From assembly GCA_026545225.1 (NCBI GenBank), contig CM048849.1:49774336-49838335 (forward strand): a stretch of 64,000 nt of DNA. Reading direction: 5' to 3'. Under the pieces are notes generated by a model that had not been told where the DNA came from, did not search any database, and saw only the letters and a program-made list of their open reading frames with translations. The position numbers and the translations under genes are program-made. Below are positions 44,401 through 55,971 of this stretch, piece by piece; within the stretch, counting starts at the first letter, position 1; the number at the start of each line of letters is the position of its first letter. Origin of the DNA: Cornus controversa (lineage: Eukaryota; Streptophyta; Magnoliopsida; Cornales; Cornaceae).

Positions 44401-47320
44401 GTGAGACTAAAAAATGTTAATATAAATTTTTATGATTTTTTTGTGCTAAAACATCCCTCATATATGCCTAAGAGTTCCTAAAAAAATTAGAAACAAAAAA
44501 CATAAAAAAATATTTGTTTTAAGCGTGTGGAAAAGTATTTTAAATGAGTGAAAAGGGAGAAAAAATGAGACTAAAAAATATGAATATGAATTTTTATGAT
44601 TTTTTTTGTGCCAAAACATCCTTTAAATATGGCTAAATGTTGCTAAAAAAATTGTAAAGAAAAAACATAAAAAAATATTTGTTTTAAGTGTGTGAAAAAT
44701 TATTTTAAATGTGTGAAAAGTGAGAAAAATGAGACTAAATTATTATTTTTTTTTTGTACAAAATATCCTTCAAATATGGCTAAAAGATGCTAAAAAATTG
44801 GAAAGAAAAAACATAAAAAATATTTGTTTTAAGTATGTGGAAAAATATTTTAAATGTGTGGAAAGTGAGTAAAAATTAGACTAAAAATGTGAAAATAAAT
44901 TTTTATTATTTATTTATGCAAAAACATCTTTCAAATATCTATAAAAGTTCCTAAAAAATTAGGAAAGGAAAACATAAAAAAAAAATTTGTTTTAAGTGTG
45001 TGGAAAAATACTTTAAATGTGTAGAAAGTGTGAAAAAATGAGTCAAAAAAATGTGAATATTAATTTTTATGATTTTTTTGTGCAAAAAATATCGGTCAAA
45101 TATGCTTAAGAGTTTCTAAAAAAATTAGAAGAAAAACATAAACAAATATTTGTATGTAAATGTTTTAAGTAGGGAAAACTACACTTAAATAAAGTTAGGA
45201 AGCCTAAATTACTAAGTGGTCTATTTTAAAATTTTATTTTTCGCTTTGGTTGAATTAAGCAGAATAATTACATATGCATTGAAAATTATTATTCTGGTAT
45301 AAAATACCCTTCAATCTTTTATTCCAAAATATTAAATTATCATTCTTATATCAAATAATTGATTCACTCAAGAAAATATCTGAAATATCGTTTGGTTTCT
45401 AAAAAATTGCAGGAATATAAAAGTAATATAGTAAAAGTGAACAAATCCATAAAATAAAACAAAATATATATTATACAAGCATTTGTGAGTATGTTATTCC
45501 CTTTTAGATTAATGCAAGTGGCTACACTTGTGGTATCACAACACATCAACTATATCTATATAGAAATAAAGTAGAATTTTCAGATGTGCTTGGTAAATAT
45601 GAGCATCACGAAGAGATATTACATCAAAACATGAGGACAAAGATAATGAAATTCAAAATTCACAAGTAAACAACTATTAAATTTGAGTTTTATCAACAAA
45701 GGAGTTATGAGTTATTCTACATAGAATGTGTCTGTTCACTAAATCAAATTAAGAACATATTTAAACAAGCAAATATGAATTAAATAATTGATAATGACAA
45801 CTTAAAAAATTGACTAACGAAAACGTTCATCACATTTAAAAAATCTCAAAATTAAGAACCATTGACACATAAATTTGCCATACAATTCAAAAACTAGTTC
45901 CTAATTTTTTTTTAAATAAAAAAAAAGCAGCTCACTAAAGCAAAAAAAGAGACCATATTTTTGTGATGAAAGATGATCAACGACCATTAATTTATCTAGG
46001 CAGTGGTGCTTTGCAATGAATTTTATTTTCTTCCAGTGAGATGAAAAGACAATGATTTGTTGGATTTTATTTAGTCGTGCACAACGCTCCTTCAATTGCA
46101 CAGGAATCGAACATAATTTAGTTTGACTTAAAATAAGAGATTGAAGGATATTTTAGGTTTGAATAATTATTTTCAATGCATATGTGATTATTTTTTTTAA
46201 TTCAACCAATTTGAATATTAAACTTTTAAAATAGACTACTTTGTAATTTAGGCCTTCTAACTTTATTTAAATGTAGTTTTTCCTTTTAAGTATGTGCATA
46301 AACATTTTAAATGTGTAAAATGACTTTAAAGTTGTGAAAAATTAATTTAAGTGTGTAGTCATGAATTGAAAAAATTATAAATTTTTTGTCTTAAGTTAAA
46401 ACGTAACATAAGTTATACTCAAATTGAAACTCTCGAAATATTCTATTGAACAAAATTAATTTCATCAAAAAATATTATTTGTAGTAAAAGTTATGGGCTT
46501 TTAAGTAAAAAAATAAAAAATGAAAAGCATTTGATATATATATATATATTTAATATAATATATATGTGATATATATTATATTAGTATAATGTTAAAGGAA
46601 GTTAACGGATGAAAACGGAAGAAAAATAAGTTTTTTTTTATTAAAACTAATAAAAACGGCGCCGTTTACCTCTACCGCACGGGTACCGCTTTACCCGTTA
46701 CGGCAGAGGATCCGTGCATAGTCATTCACATCTAAGTGTGTGTGTGTGTGTATATATGTGTGTGTGTAAGTGTGTGAAGGAGAAACAACATGGAAATATA
46801 ATATTAAAAATGTTATAAACGTGTTTGACCGTTTAAACTTGCTCATAATCCTACAGATGTATCAGTCCAAAAATTTCTCTTTTCCTTGTGTCTTGCCAAA
46901 TCAAATACCAGGTATTTTCTCACGGTCATCACTTGAATTCTTTCCTTGAAAACCAAACTAAACTGGTCATTATAAACATAAGTCGTTAATATATTTATCT
47001 TTTATTATAGTATTATATTATTTTTTAAGAATTCTTTTAGATGAATTCATTGTTCATTTATTAATTTTTTAAGTAATTTTTTTGTTATTTTATAATTAAT
47101 TATAACAAAAAATTGTTGTAACGAGAGAAGAGAAAACGTGAGAAATAGGGAGAAAAAAAGATAAAAATTAGTAACAAAAGATAGAAAGTTTTATAATTTC
47201 AAATTTTTTAGAATTATCCGTCAAGTATATATTCAACCGTTCATAAAAAAATGTAAAATGAGAAGGGACAGAAAAAAAAGAGGAAAGTTCTGAGACAAAG
47301 ATATAAATTAGAAGTTTTAG
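44401..47320 (+). repeat. 2.9-kb near-identical duplication of 32849-35775
   Basis: From gagactaaaaaatgttaata onward the sequence follows 32851-35775 with an offset of 11552-11553 and only scattered differences, mostly in A/T runs. It contains about five foldback units, the nested Mutator-like element, the right end of the foldback element (46718) and a fourth copy of the upstream module (46719-47320). As the nested element and its duplication are shared, the insertion predates this duplication. Confidence 0.85.
45172..46283. mobile_element. Mutator-like element, copy 2 (by segmental duplication)
   Basis: Same ends, same length (1112 bp) and the same flanking 9-mer ttttaagta (45163-45171 and 46284-46292) as the copy at 33620. 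Shared flanks show it arrived by duplication of the region, not by transposition. Confidence 0.85.
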
Positions 47321-48377
47321 AATGAATTAAATTATTTGGGCATATTTTTAAATTTTTACCATTGGTTGAGGCGTATCATTACAAGGAAACAATTTTTTTA
47401 GAAAGTCTAATAATATTAAAAAATAAAATTTTTAGGAACTCTTATTAAAGAAATAAAATAATTTGGAGGCGTTCTATTGATTGGGACAATTGATAACCGC
47501 CTAATTAAGTCGCCTAAGGGTTCAGCTGGCTCTGGTCATAATTTCATATTACTACACCTATGCATGTCCTTGAAGAATCAAAATGTACTAACTAAAAACA
47601 ACAAAGCAAAATTTGTATCGGTAAGTGAATTGATTGAGGTGATTTTTCCAGAACCAAATGCTTTAGATTTTTTTTTTCTTTCATCCAAACACTTTCAGTT
47701 CTGATCTAGGAAACATGAATATGAATACGAAACACGGGTACGACACAATACAAATACTGTGATGATACGACAAATCTTAAAAAAATAAGATACGGATGTA
47801 ACAGGATACAACAATATTAAAATAATAAATTATTTTTTTATATATACAAAAAATTGAGTTATTAGCATTTCTGTATAAAATATTAAAATTAACAAACAAA
47901 ATAAGAGTTAAGAGTAATATTGCATAATTTGTAAGATAAATTTTTTACTAAATCATCATATATATCTCAACACTCTTTTTTAAAATAAATTTTAACCTTT
48001 TCTTAACAATTATACTATGATATTATTATTAGAAAAGATACATTTCAATCTTTAAAAGTTGTTAAAGATGTTCTGAAGCGAGTATCTTAGAAGTATTGAA
48101 TACATGTTAAAAATAAGATAAAAAATTAAGATTACGCATACATTTAGGAAGTATCAGACACATCTCACACGTATTCATGAGTATTCAAAAAATATCGGTA
48201 TCCAATATAAATAAGATACAAATACGTTACTCTTGTATAAGTATCCGTGCTACTTGCGTTCCAATGCTAAAGTTTTCCTAAACTTTTAAGGGAATGACAT
48301 TATGCATGTATCAAAAGGACATCATTTAATTATTTATTAAACTTTTAAGTGTATTAATTAACGACATCATTTATTAT
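47321..48377 (+). other. Far upstream flank of the first TIR gene
   Basis: No gene. 47540-47660 and 48290-48330 match the flank at 38360-39110 (aacaacaaagcaaaatttgt, aagtgaattgattgaggtg, tgcatgtatcaaaa). Between them lies a probable TIR element (47703-48262). Confidence 0.55.
47703..48262. mobile_element. Possible old hAT-like element
   Basis: Both ends carry tacg/gata-rich phrases in opposite orientation (gaatacgaaacacgggtacg near 47725; gcacggatac near 48245 on the - strand), as in a common plant hAT-like family with cggatacg repeats. No clear target duplication. The related flank at 39 kb lacks this stretch. Confidence 0.4.
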
Positions 48378-48817
48378 GAGTAATGCTATACGTCATGAAA
48401 TTATTTCATGATTTTGTATTATGAATGATGTGGCATGTAATAATTCTATATGAGCAATACTATACATCATGAAATTATTTTATGAATTTTTATCATCAAT
48501 GATGTGGCAATTAAATGATGAGTTAGTATTGGTGGAATTTCTCCCATACATGTAATTCCAATGGTATTATCACCTGCCACATCATTCATGATAACAATTC
48601 ATGATATAATTTCATGAAGTTTAATATTTTTCATTCTATATTTATAGAAATTTCACCAACAATAAATTTTTATTTTTTATTATTATTTCTCGTTATTTTA
48701 GAAAATTAAATTAAATAGTGAGTTAATATTGGTGAGATTCTCTCTATATACGGAGTCCCAATGACTTGTTATATCATTCGTGATAGAAGTAATTTTATGA
48801 AGTTTAGCATTTTCCTC
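48378..48817. mobile_element. MITE (gagtaatgct family), interrupted copy
   Basis: The left end gagtaatgctatacgtcatg and the right end, read inverted, gaggaaaatgctaaacttca are members of the same family as the next entries. The copy is split by a second member at 48452-48632. Outer target duplication unclear. Confidence 0.5.
48452..48632. mobile_element. MITE (gagcaat family) inserted in a relative, 9-bp TSD
   Basis: Starts gagcaatactatacatcatg; its right end read inverted is gaaaaatattaaacttcatg. The 9-bp duplication attctatat is perfect (48443-48451 and 48633-48641). It contains gatgtggca and its inverted partner tgccacatc. The TSD length fits a Mutator-like MITE. Confidence 0.8.
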
Positions 48818-48829
48818 TATTTATATAAA

Positions 48830-48998
48830 GAGTAATGTTACATGTCATGAAAATATTTCATGAATTTTTATCTTGAATAATGTGGCAATTAAATGGTGAG
48901 TTAGTATTGGTGGAATTCTCCCCATACACAGAATGTCAATGATATTATCACTTGTCACATCATTCCATGATAAAATTTCATAATGTTTAACATTTCCC
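48830..48998. mobile_element. MITE of the same family upstream of TIR gene 1
   Basis: Starts gagtaatgttacatgtcatg; the right end inverted is gggaaatgttaaacattatg. The 9-bp duplication ttatataaa is perfect (48821-48829 and 48999-49007). It ends about 200 bp before the start codon of the TIR gene. Confidence 0.8.
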
Positions 48999-49195
48999 TT
49001 ATATAAAACATAACACCCATTAATTACATAGATGTGAACGGTGGACATAAAAAGGACGTTAAAAGAGGGTTCGTGATTCACATGTGAATGTCTATCTATA
49101 TATACACCACAAAACTCAAACAAAAGAAATAATAGTATGTAAAAAGTACAAAGTTATACCATATATATATATATATTCAACTTCATCAAGAAGCC

Positions 49196-49998
49196 ATGCA
49201 ACGTTCATCATCAGCCAAGTATCTACGTTCATCATCAGCCAAGTATCTGTATCATCAAATCCGAACCAGCAAATCTGAACCCTGCAACCTCTTCATCAAC
49301 CACTGTAGCATTGACACGAAGTGGAACCTTGCCGGGCTGCTTTACGATCAATTTGTTAGGTTAAATCTTCATCCATTTTTGTACAGCAAGAACATGAAGC
49401 CAGGTGACAAGTTGTTCGAGAAGATAGATATGGCGATTAGGGATTGTAAGGTTGGGATCGCAGTGTTTTCACCCCGGTACTGCGATTCCTACTTTTGTCT
49501 TCATGAGTTGTCTCTACTCATGGAGTCCAAAAAAAGGGTTATACCAATTTTTTGTGATGTTAAACCATCTGAGCTTAGGGTTAAGTACAGTAAAAGCTGT
49601 CCACCAAAGGAACTTCATAGGTTTAGATGGGCTCTTGAGGAGGCCAAGTACACTGTGGGACTTGCATTTGACACCTCAAAAGGGTATAATTATTTACATT
49701 TTGTTCTTCAAGGATTGTACATTGAATGCATTATAAAAACTATAGAATAAAATTGTATATATATAAATATATATTCACACACTAAGACATATATATATAT
49801 ATGTGTGTACACACACACATATATATGTTTGAATTCTTAAGCATTTCTGATCTAGGGTTGTTTTGTTTTCTATTTTTGTTTTGTAGGGATTGGTCGGATC
49901 TCCTGAGTAGTGCTTCCGATGCGGTCATGAAGAACTTGATCGAGGTTGAAGAAGAGAGATTAGTCGATGATGAGGAAACAAAAAAAAAAATAATCTAA
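49196..49998 (+). CDS. TIR-only protein 1 (two exons)
   Basis: Exons 49196-49683 and 49887-49998 give 199 residues; the donor ggtataat and acceptor tttgtag agree with the second gene. The TIR domain spans about residues 30-150: NLFINHCSID, then FLYSKNMKPGDKLF, AIRDCKVGIAVFSPRYC, CLHEL (Glu104, the NADase glutamate position) and IPIFCDVKPSEL. Exon 2 adds the conserved end WSDLLSSASDAVMKNL. Plant TIR-only proteins act in immunity, making NAD-derived signals or binding partners. Oddities: the usual HRGID motif is HCSID here and KRN is KWN, so the fold may be altered though the catalytic site is kept; RSSSAKYL is doubled near the start; the end (KKKII) differs from the sister gene because of an A run. 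ATG chosen by match to the sister gene. No NB-ARC or LRR follows. Confidence 0.85.
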
Positions 49999-50996
49999 TT
50001 GTTGAATATTTTTGCATGGTCAATGAGAATTAATAGAGCTTATACATAAAATTGCTTGATGACTTAAAGAAGCGTCCAACATAATTATTTGTTCATTTTT
50101 TTTAGCCATGTGTTTAATTAGTTGAGTAGGATTTTGTATGGAAAAAAATAATCTAGAATGCTAGTCATCATTGTTCTATCCAATCTATTAAATATCTCCA
50201 TGGGTTGTGTGAGGTAGAAGGACCCAAGACCCTCACACACCCAAAACTTATAGAGGGTACATCTCTCTACTCTCTCTTTGGTGCATGACCTTTGCACTCA
50301 CTTGATGCATTCTGCACCTTCTCTCTTATTTATTTATTTTTATCTCTCTTCTTCTTTTTTTTTTTTTTGGGTGAAAGGTATGTATATATGTATTGATTAA
50401 AGTATAACTTTACAAACAAACAAGTAGGAGGCCAAAGCTAGCAACAGCAGAAGATGAGACAAGGCATAGGCAACTGAATGGCACAACCATATACATTGGA
50501 AAGAGCCAGCCTACTTATCAAAACACTATACCGAGGAAGCAAAGGCATCACGACATGTCACTAAGAAACAATTGACAAGTCAACAAACAACTTCAAATCA
50601 ATTTTTTTATTTACAAAATTATCTATATTTTAGTAATATAAGTGGGGTTAATCTGTAATAAATTATCTACAAAGATGTGATCATGTGGGTGAAGGTGGTG
50701 TACATTTTGCGTGCGCCGTGATCAAAACGTTGTCAGCAAAAGACATAAATTGTGGAAGGCCGGTGAACCAAAAGTCTTGAATTGTAGACTACAATCTACT
50801 ATAAATATGCATGTAACGCGCCTTTCAATGAAAATCACTAGTGAAGAGAGAAATCTCACATAAAAAGATAATAAGAATTAAGTTTCTATTCTTCTCTCCA
50901 TTTTTTGAATATATTTTCTTACACTTGCAACACATTATCACGATACTCTAACCAATTGAGAAAATCGAAAGTATTTTAAGTACATGAGTAGAGATG
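49999..50996 (+). other. 3' flank of TIR gene 1 and LTR-like remnant
   Basis: 50165-50250 (atctcca, gtgtgaggtagaaggaccca, ccctcac) and 50470-50500 (ggcacaaccatatacattgg) match the region at 59090-59165 after the LINE, so the flank was duplicated with the gene. 50370-50590 resembles a reversed retroposon tail. 50680-50935 looks like an LTR (tataaatatgcatg near 50808, ending cacttgca) followed by acacattatcacg, reminiscent of a copia primer region; this is weak and would be a fossil. Confidence 0.45.
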
Positions 50997-51152
50997 TTAA
51001 TTTTTGTTCATACTTAAAATATCATGGGAGTATATATACACACACATACACACGAGGAGAGAGAAAAATTTTACTTAATTTTTGTTCATGCTTAAAATAT
51101 CATGGGAGTATATATACACACACATACATACGAGGAGAGAGAAAATTTTTAC
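50997..51152 (+). repeat. 78-bp tandem duplication
   Basis: The unit starting ttaatttttgttcat, then cttaaaatatcatgggagta and cgaggagagagaaaa, occurs at 50997 and 51075 with very few differences. Confidence 0.85.
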
Positions 51153-51189
51153 TTACTATTTTGGTGGCGAAAACTTTGTCACAAGGCCC

Positions 51190-51295
51190 GGACCTCTTTG
51201 ATTGGAGAAGCGGTAAGGCCCTCTCCGATCGGAGAAGCGGCAACACACTTTTTGATCGGAGAAGCAATAAGGCTCTCTCCGACGAGAAATTATTA
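51190..51295 (+). repeat. Short degenerate tandem repeat
   Basis: ttgattggagaagcggtaag, cgatcggagaagcgg and tgatcggagaagcaataagg recur at about 30-bp intervals with changes. It is GC-richer than its surroundings. Function unknown. Confidence 0.7.
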
Positions 51296-51337
51296 TATAT
51301 CACATAATTTCGTGTATTGAGAGAATCCCACGAAGAC

Positions 51338-53590
51338 TCAATCGTTTATAATTTTATATAATAAATCAGAATTAGAATGTCTTTTCTTTTTATAGCAATA
51401 GTGTTGATTATGTCCATTCTTACCACAAAAAGTACAATAAAGCACATTGGATACAACATTAGCATGCACAGACTCAACATGAGACTTTGGTTTGGGTTCA
51501 GACACATTCAAGTTCTTGGGTTTAACAAAAATAGTTTTTCCCTTAGATGATGACCCAACAAAACCTAATCCAGTCTTATCTCCTACAGGCTTACCAACAC
51601 TAATCATGCTATCAAGCTTAATCTGTCCAGAAGTAAAAGCAATTAATTTCTCTTGTGATTTTTTCAATTTAGGCTCAAGAAAATTAATTCTAGCAACAAG
51701 AACATCTTTAGCAGAAATAGCTTGACTTACCTCACTTTCGAGAAACTTGACTTTGCCTTGAAGATTTAGAATTTCAGCTTTATTCTCTTCAATCAACTTC
51801 AATTGATCTTCATTATTTTTCTTCAAAGTTTCTTTCTCAGATTTTACTTTATTCTAGAGGTTTTGATTGACAGCTTTTTCATCATCAATCAATTGTTGTT
51901 TTTGCTCATTCTCTTTCTTCAATACTTCTTTCTCTTTTTCTATCAATTTTAGCTTTTTGGTCTGTTTCTCGTAAGCCTTTAATAATTCATCAAAGACTTG
52001 TTGCAACTGGCTTTTACATGGTTCTCTATCAGCTTTCTCATCATTCGAATTATCAGAACCAATTTCACTCAATGTTGCATATTTTTCAGATTTACCTACA
52101 TCAGAAAAAGAATCATTAGCAGTATCATTATCGACATGAGCAATAGTAAGAAAAGTAACAAAAACATATTTCTTATTATTTTTACTTTTGCATCTAGAAG
52201 AATTTCCTTTTCTAAAATTTTCTTTCTCTTTATTCTTAAGGAATCTTCCATATTTTCTAGCACAGAGATTTATATCATCCTTATGGTTTAACACATCACA
52301 TATATGAGATTGTTGAACCAATTCACCCTCTCTCTTAGTAGATTCCATGATAATTTTTGAAAACAAAAATAAAATTTGATTTTAAAAATACTTCGCAAGG
52401 AACTACTCACAAATTAGAGAACACTGCTCTGATACCAATTGTGAGTTACGCGGTGCGGAAGCAGTTGCGAAAAGTATTTTAGAACCTAGAGGGGGGGTGA
52501 ATAGGATCACTTGCTCATTTGCTTAATTTTTAATTAATTCAATTTTAAGTCCAATTAATCAAACAATTAAAGCAAGCAAATAAATAAAGTGCAAGTAAAG
52601 AAAAGAATGCACCAGATATACGTGGAAACCCAAGACGAAAAAAATCACGGAGGGAGGCGGCACGCCTCAGGGAACCAATTCACTATGATGAAGTAAAGTA
52701 CAACAAACTCTATCTCAGTCTCACACCCCTCTTCACTCTGTCAAGGATCTAATACGGAACACCTCAGGCTTATGATTACGACAACACGTCCAACTGCTGC
52801 AGACTTTCGACTAACGTCACCACCCTTACAGAAAGGTTGCTGGAAGAACCAAAATACTCAGCAAGTATTTTGTTCCCTTCGTAGTACAATCTGGTCACCT
52901 TTCTTCCTCAGCAAGCAAACAAGCGAAGAACCTTCAATCCAATGTTCTGATCAGCAAATCGATTTGACGCAGTCTCTGAGAAGCTAATCAGAAGTAGAAC
53001 ACCATCCTAAAAATCACTCGTGTAGTATGGATGTGTGTTCTTAAAAATATATAAACCCTAATTATTATGTATATACTTTCTCTCTTTAAAAATAATATTC
53101 CAATACCTCTCTTGTAGAGAAAATATGAATACATATATATAGGCAAGGAAGTCCTAATTCTACTTGGAAAAGAAGTTGAATACCAAAATAGAACTTTCCT
53201 AGAAGTTTCAAACCCAATAGGAATCAGAATTTTCGTCAAAATCTATATCCTATTTAGAACAGGCTAAGTTGGACCGGTGCCAAATAAATAGGACCGGTGG
53301 GACTTTTTAAAAACCTGCAAAACCTAAACTGTCGAGAAAAGTTGGACTGGTCCTAAATATTGGGGACCGGTTCTACTTTGAAAAATCCTAAATTTTGCAT
53401 TTAAACCTTGGTTTTTCAAAATAAGCTCGAAACTAAAAAGTGCAGAGTGTCCTCACCATACTTACCTGTACTATATGGTGTTCTAACTGATTTGTTGGCT
53501 TCCATGCACTTGAGTGTCAGCTCGAAGATGTCGATGATCGATACAAAGAATAATCCAAAAGTTACAACTCAATCAATCAGGTTTTGATCA
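51338..53590 (-). mobile_element. Ty1-copia-like element fragment (LTR, primer site, gag)
   Basis: Read on the - strand: an LTR at about 53590-52440 (starting tgatcaaaacctg, ending gtaactcaca), then the tRNA-Met primer site tggtatcagagc (in 52428-52439), then gag-type frames at 52366-51854 and 51826-51338. The gag part has coiled-coil, lysine/glutamate-rich sequence and a CCHC zinc knuckle (CTFCGKNGHNQHYC). Protease, integrase and reverse transcriptase are not present. It is a broken fossil with few visible breaks in the part that remains. Family by gag style and primer site. Confidence 0.8.
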
Positions 53591-53877
53591 CTGAAATATG
53601 CCAATTACAAATTTATATCTCACAAAACTTCATTAAGTTTTACGATAAATTAAATTTTTTGATAAAATTAGTTAGAAAGACAATTATGAAAATTTCAATT
53701 TGAGTACCAATAAAACTATGTTACGACTTAATTTTTTTAAATAAATTTATTTAAAATCAATACATTTACACCATAAATAAACAACATATTTTTCTTTTTC
53801 AGCAATTTCAATTCTATTTTTAACTAAATTAATTCATTTCTCTAAAACTCAATTAAAATTTTTAAATATCTTTTAGA

Positions 53878-53965
<88 letters not shown>

Positions 53966-54240
53966 AAAGTTTAAATAAATATTTATAAATTTTAGAATTT
54001 ATATAGATTTAACATACTTAGGATGAAAGTGAAAATTTATAAAAGTAAAATATAAAAAAAAATTATTTATAATATTATTTTATTACTTTTATTTTCTTTT
54101 TAAAAAGTTATAATATTATTTTAAAATTAATTTATTTAAATTCAACACATTTACTTCATAAATAGATAACATATTTTTTTATTTCAAAAACTCAAATTCT
54201 ATTTTTAACTAAGTTAATTCATCTCTCTAAAACTCAATTT
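53591..54240. other. AT-rich spacer with compound microsatellite
   Basis: No gene. (TA)n at 53884-53921 passes into (GA)n at 53922-53961. The rest is A/T-rich, and two stretches are alike (atttaaaatcaatacattta near 53750, attcaacacatttacttcat near 54138), suggesting an old internal duplication. Confidence 0.6.
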
Positions 54241-54586
54241 AAAACTCAAATGTGTGTGTGTGAGACATGTGTGAAGGAGAAACAACATGGAAATATATAT
54301 ATTAAAAATGTTATAAACGTATTTGACCGTTTAAACTTGCTCATAATCCTAGGGATATATCAGTTAAAAATTTCTCTTTTCCTTGTGTCCTGCCAAATCA
54401 AATACCAGGTATTTTCTTAGGGTCATCACTTGAATTCTTTCCTTGAAAATCAAACTAAACTGGTCATTAATCAACATTAATCAAGTCATCTCACAAACTA
54501 TATAAATACCCACTATATCAAGTAAAGATGCCCTATATTTACTACAAACACAAACAAAAGAAATAAAAGTAGTAAAAAGTACATAT
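54241..54586 (+). promoter_or_regulatory. Upstream module and promoter of TIR gene 2
   Basis: This is the module found at four other places (gaaggagaaacaacatggaa, ttccttgtgtcctgccaaat, caaataccaggtattttct) and here it is followed by a TATA box, tatataaata at 54498-54507, 310 bp before the start codon. TIR gene 1 lacks most of this module: its flank jumps from agagggttcgtgattcacat (about 49063) to ctcaaacaaaagaaataata (about 49114). The shared caaacaaaagaaata just before the MITE marks the common 5' leader. Confidence 0.6.
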
Positions 54587-54594
54587 TTGTACAA

Positions 54595-54767
54595 GAGAAA
54601 TGCTAAATGTCATGAAATTATTTCATGAATTTGTATCATGAATGATGTGACAGGTAACGTGAAGAGTTAGTATTGGTGAAATTTGGTGATAATATCATAG
54701 GACTCTGTGTATAGGGGGAATCCCACCAATACATCATGAAATAATTTCATGACGTGTAGCATTGCTC
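54595..54767. mobile_element. MITE in the 5' leader of TIR gene 2, 9-bp TSD
   Basis: Starts gagaaatgctaaatgtcatg; the right end inverted is gagcaatgctacacgtcatg. The 9-bp duplication tttgtacaa is perfect (54586-54594 and 54768-54776). Same family as the copies at 48.4-49.0 kb. It separates the TATA box from the start codon by about 180 extra bases. Confidence 0.85.
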
Positions 54768-54815
54768 TTTGTACAAATATCTGTATCTATATCTATTCAA
54801 CTTCATCTAGAAGCC

Positions 54816-55613
54816 ATGCAAGGTTCATCACCAGTCAAGTATGTGTGCCATCAAATTCTCCGTCATGGATATCGAAACCAAACCGTCAAATCCCAACCCG
54901 GTAACGTCTTCATCAACCACCGTGGAATCGACATGAAGAGGAACGTTGCCGGGTTGCTTTACGATCAATTTGTTAGGTTAAATCTTCGTCCATTTTTGGA
55001 CAGCAAGAACATGAAGCCAGGTGACAAGTTATTTGAAAAGATAGATATGGCGATTCGGGATTGTAAGGTTGGGATCACCGTGTTTTTGCCCCAGTACTGC
55101 GATTCCTACTTTTGTCTTCATGGGTTGTCTCTGCTCATGGAGTCCAAAAAAAAGGTGATACCATTTTTTTGTGATATAAAACCATCTGAGCTTAGGGTTA
55201 AGGACAACAAAAGCTGTCCACCAAAGGAACTACATAGGTTTAGATGGGCTCTTGAGGAGGCCAAGTACACAGTTGGACTTACATTTGATACCTCAAAAGG
55301 GTATAATTATTTACCTCTTTTTTCTTCAAGAATTCTACCTTGATTGCATTATAAAAACTATACAATAAAATTTGTATATATATATATATATATATATATA
55401 TTCATACACACACACATATATGTTTGAATTCTTGAGCATTTCTGATATAGGGATGTTTAATTTGTTTTCTATTGGGTTTGTAGGGATTGGTCGGATCTCA
55501 TGAGGAGTGCTTCGGACGCGGTCATGAAGAACTTGATCGAGGTTGAAGAAGAGAGATTAGTCGATGATCAGGAAATAAAAGTTGAAGATTTTTGCACGGT
55601 CAATGACAATTAA
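54816..55613 (+). CDS. TIR-only protein 2 (two exons), catalytic Glu replaced
   Basis: Exons 54816-55300 and 55484-55613 give 204 residues. The TIR domain has the standard NVFINHRGID, FLDSKNMKPGDKLF, RDCKVGITVF and FFCDIKPSEL, but the NADase glutamate in CLHEL is glycine (CLHGL, Gly103; GGG here, GAG in gene 1). Exon 2 ends WSDLMRSASDAVMKNL, then an acidic tail ending CTVNDN. The reading frame is whole and splice sites are good, so it is probably expressed but should lack NADase activity; a structural or dominant-negative role is inference. The start at 54816 aligns with gene 1; the frame stays open upstream without an ATG. A LINE fragment lies 360 bp downstream. Confidence 0.85.
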
Positions 55614-55971
55614 CAGAGTTTATGCAAAACATTAATTACTTGATGACTTAATGAAGCGTCACACATAATTATTTGTTCTTTTTTTTTTTCGGTGAATAGG
55701 TGTTTAATTAGTTGAGTAGTATTTTGTATAGGAAAAATATCAAGAATGATACTATATATAGGTTGCTTACACATGCATATTGGTACTATATACATTATAT
55801 ACTTCTTAATGCCCTTTAACTGGTTTCCGGGCTCCAGTAAGATTGTAATGATCCATATTTATTTCTTGTAATCTATTTATGTGCTGTTGATAATTCAGTT
55901 CAAATAGACATGGAGATTTAATTACGAAACAAAAACATAACACAATATTTTACTTATGTACGTCCTAAGAG

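Noticed and set aside
54762-54815. Upstream extension of TIR protein 2
   Set aside because: The frame is open but has no ATG and lies partly in a MITE; the ATG at 54816 aligns with that of TIR gene 1.
49196-55613. Full TIR-NB-LRR resistance genes
   Set aside because: No P-loop, NB-ARC or leucine-rich repeat sequence follows either TIR domain; both genes end soon after the second exon.
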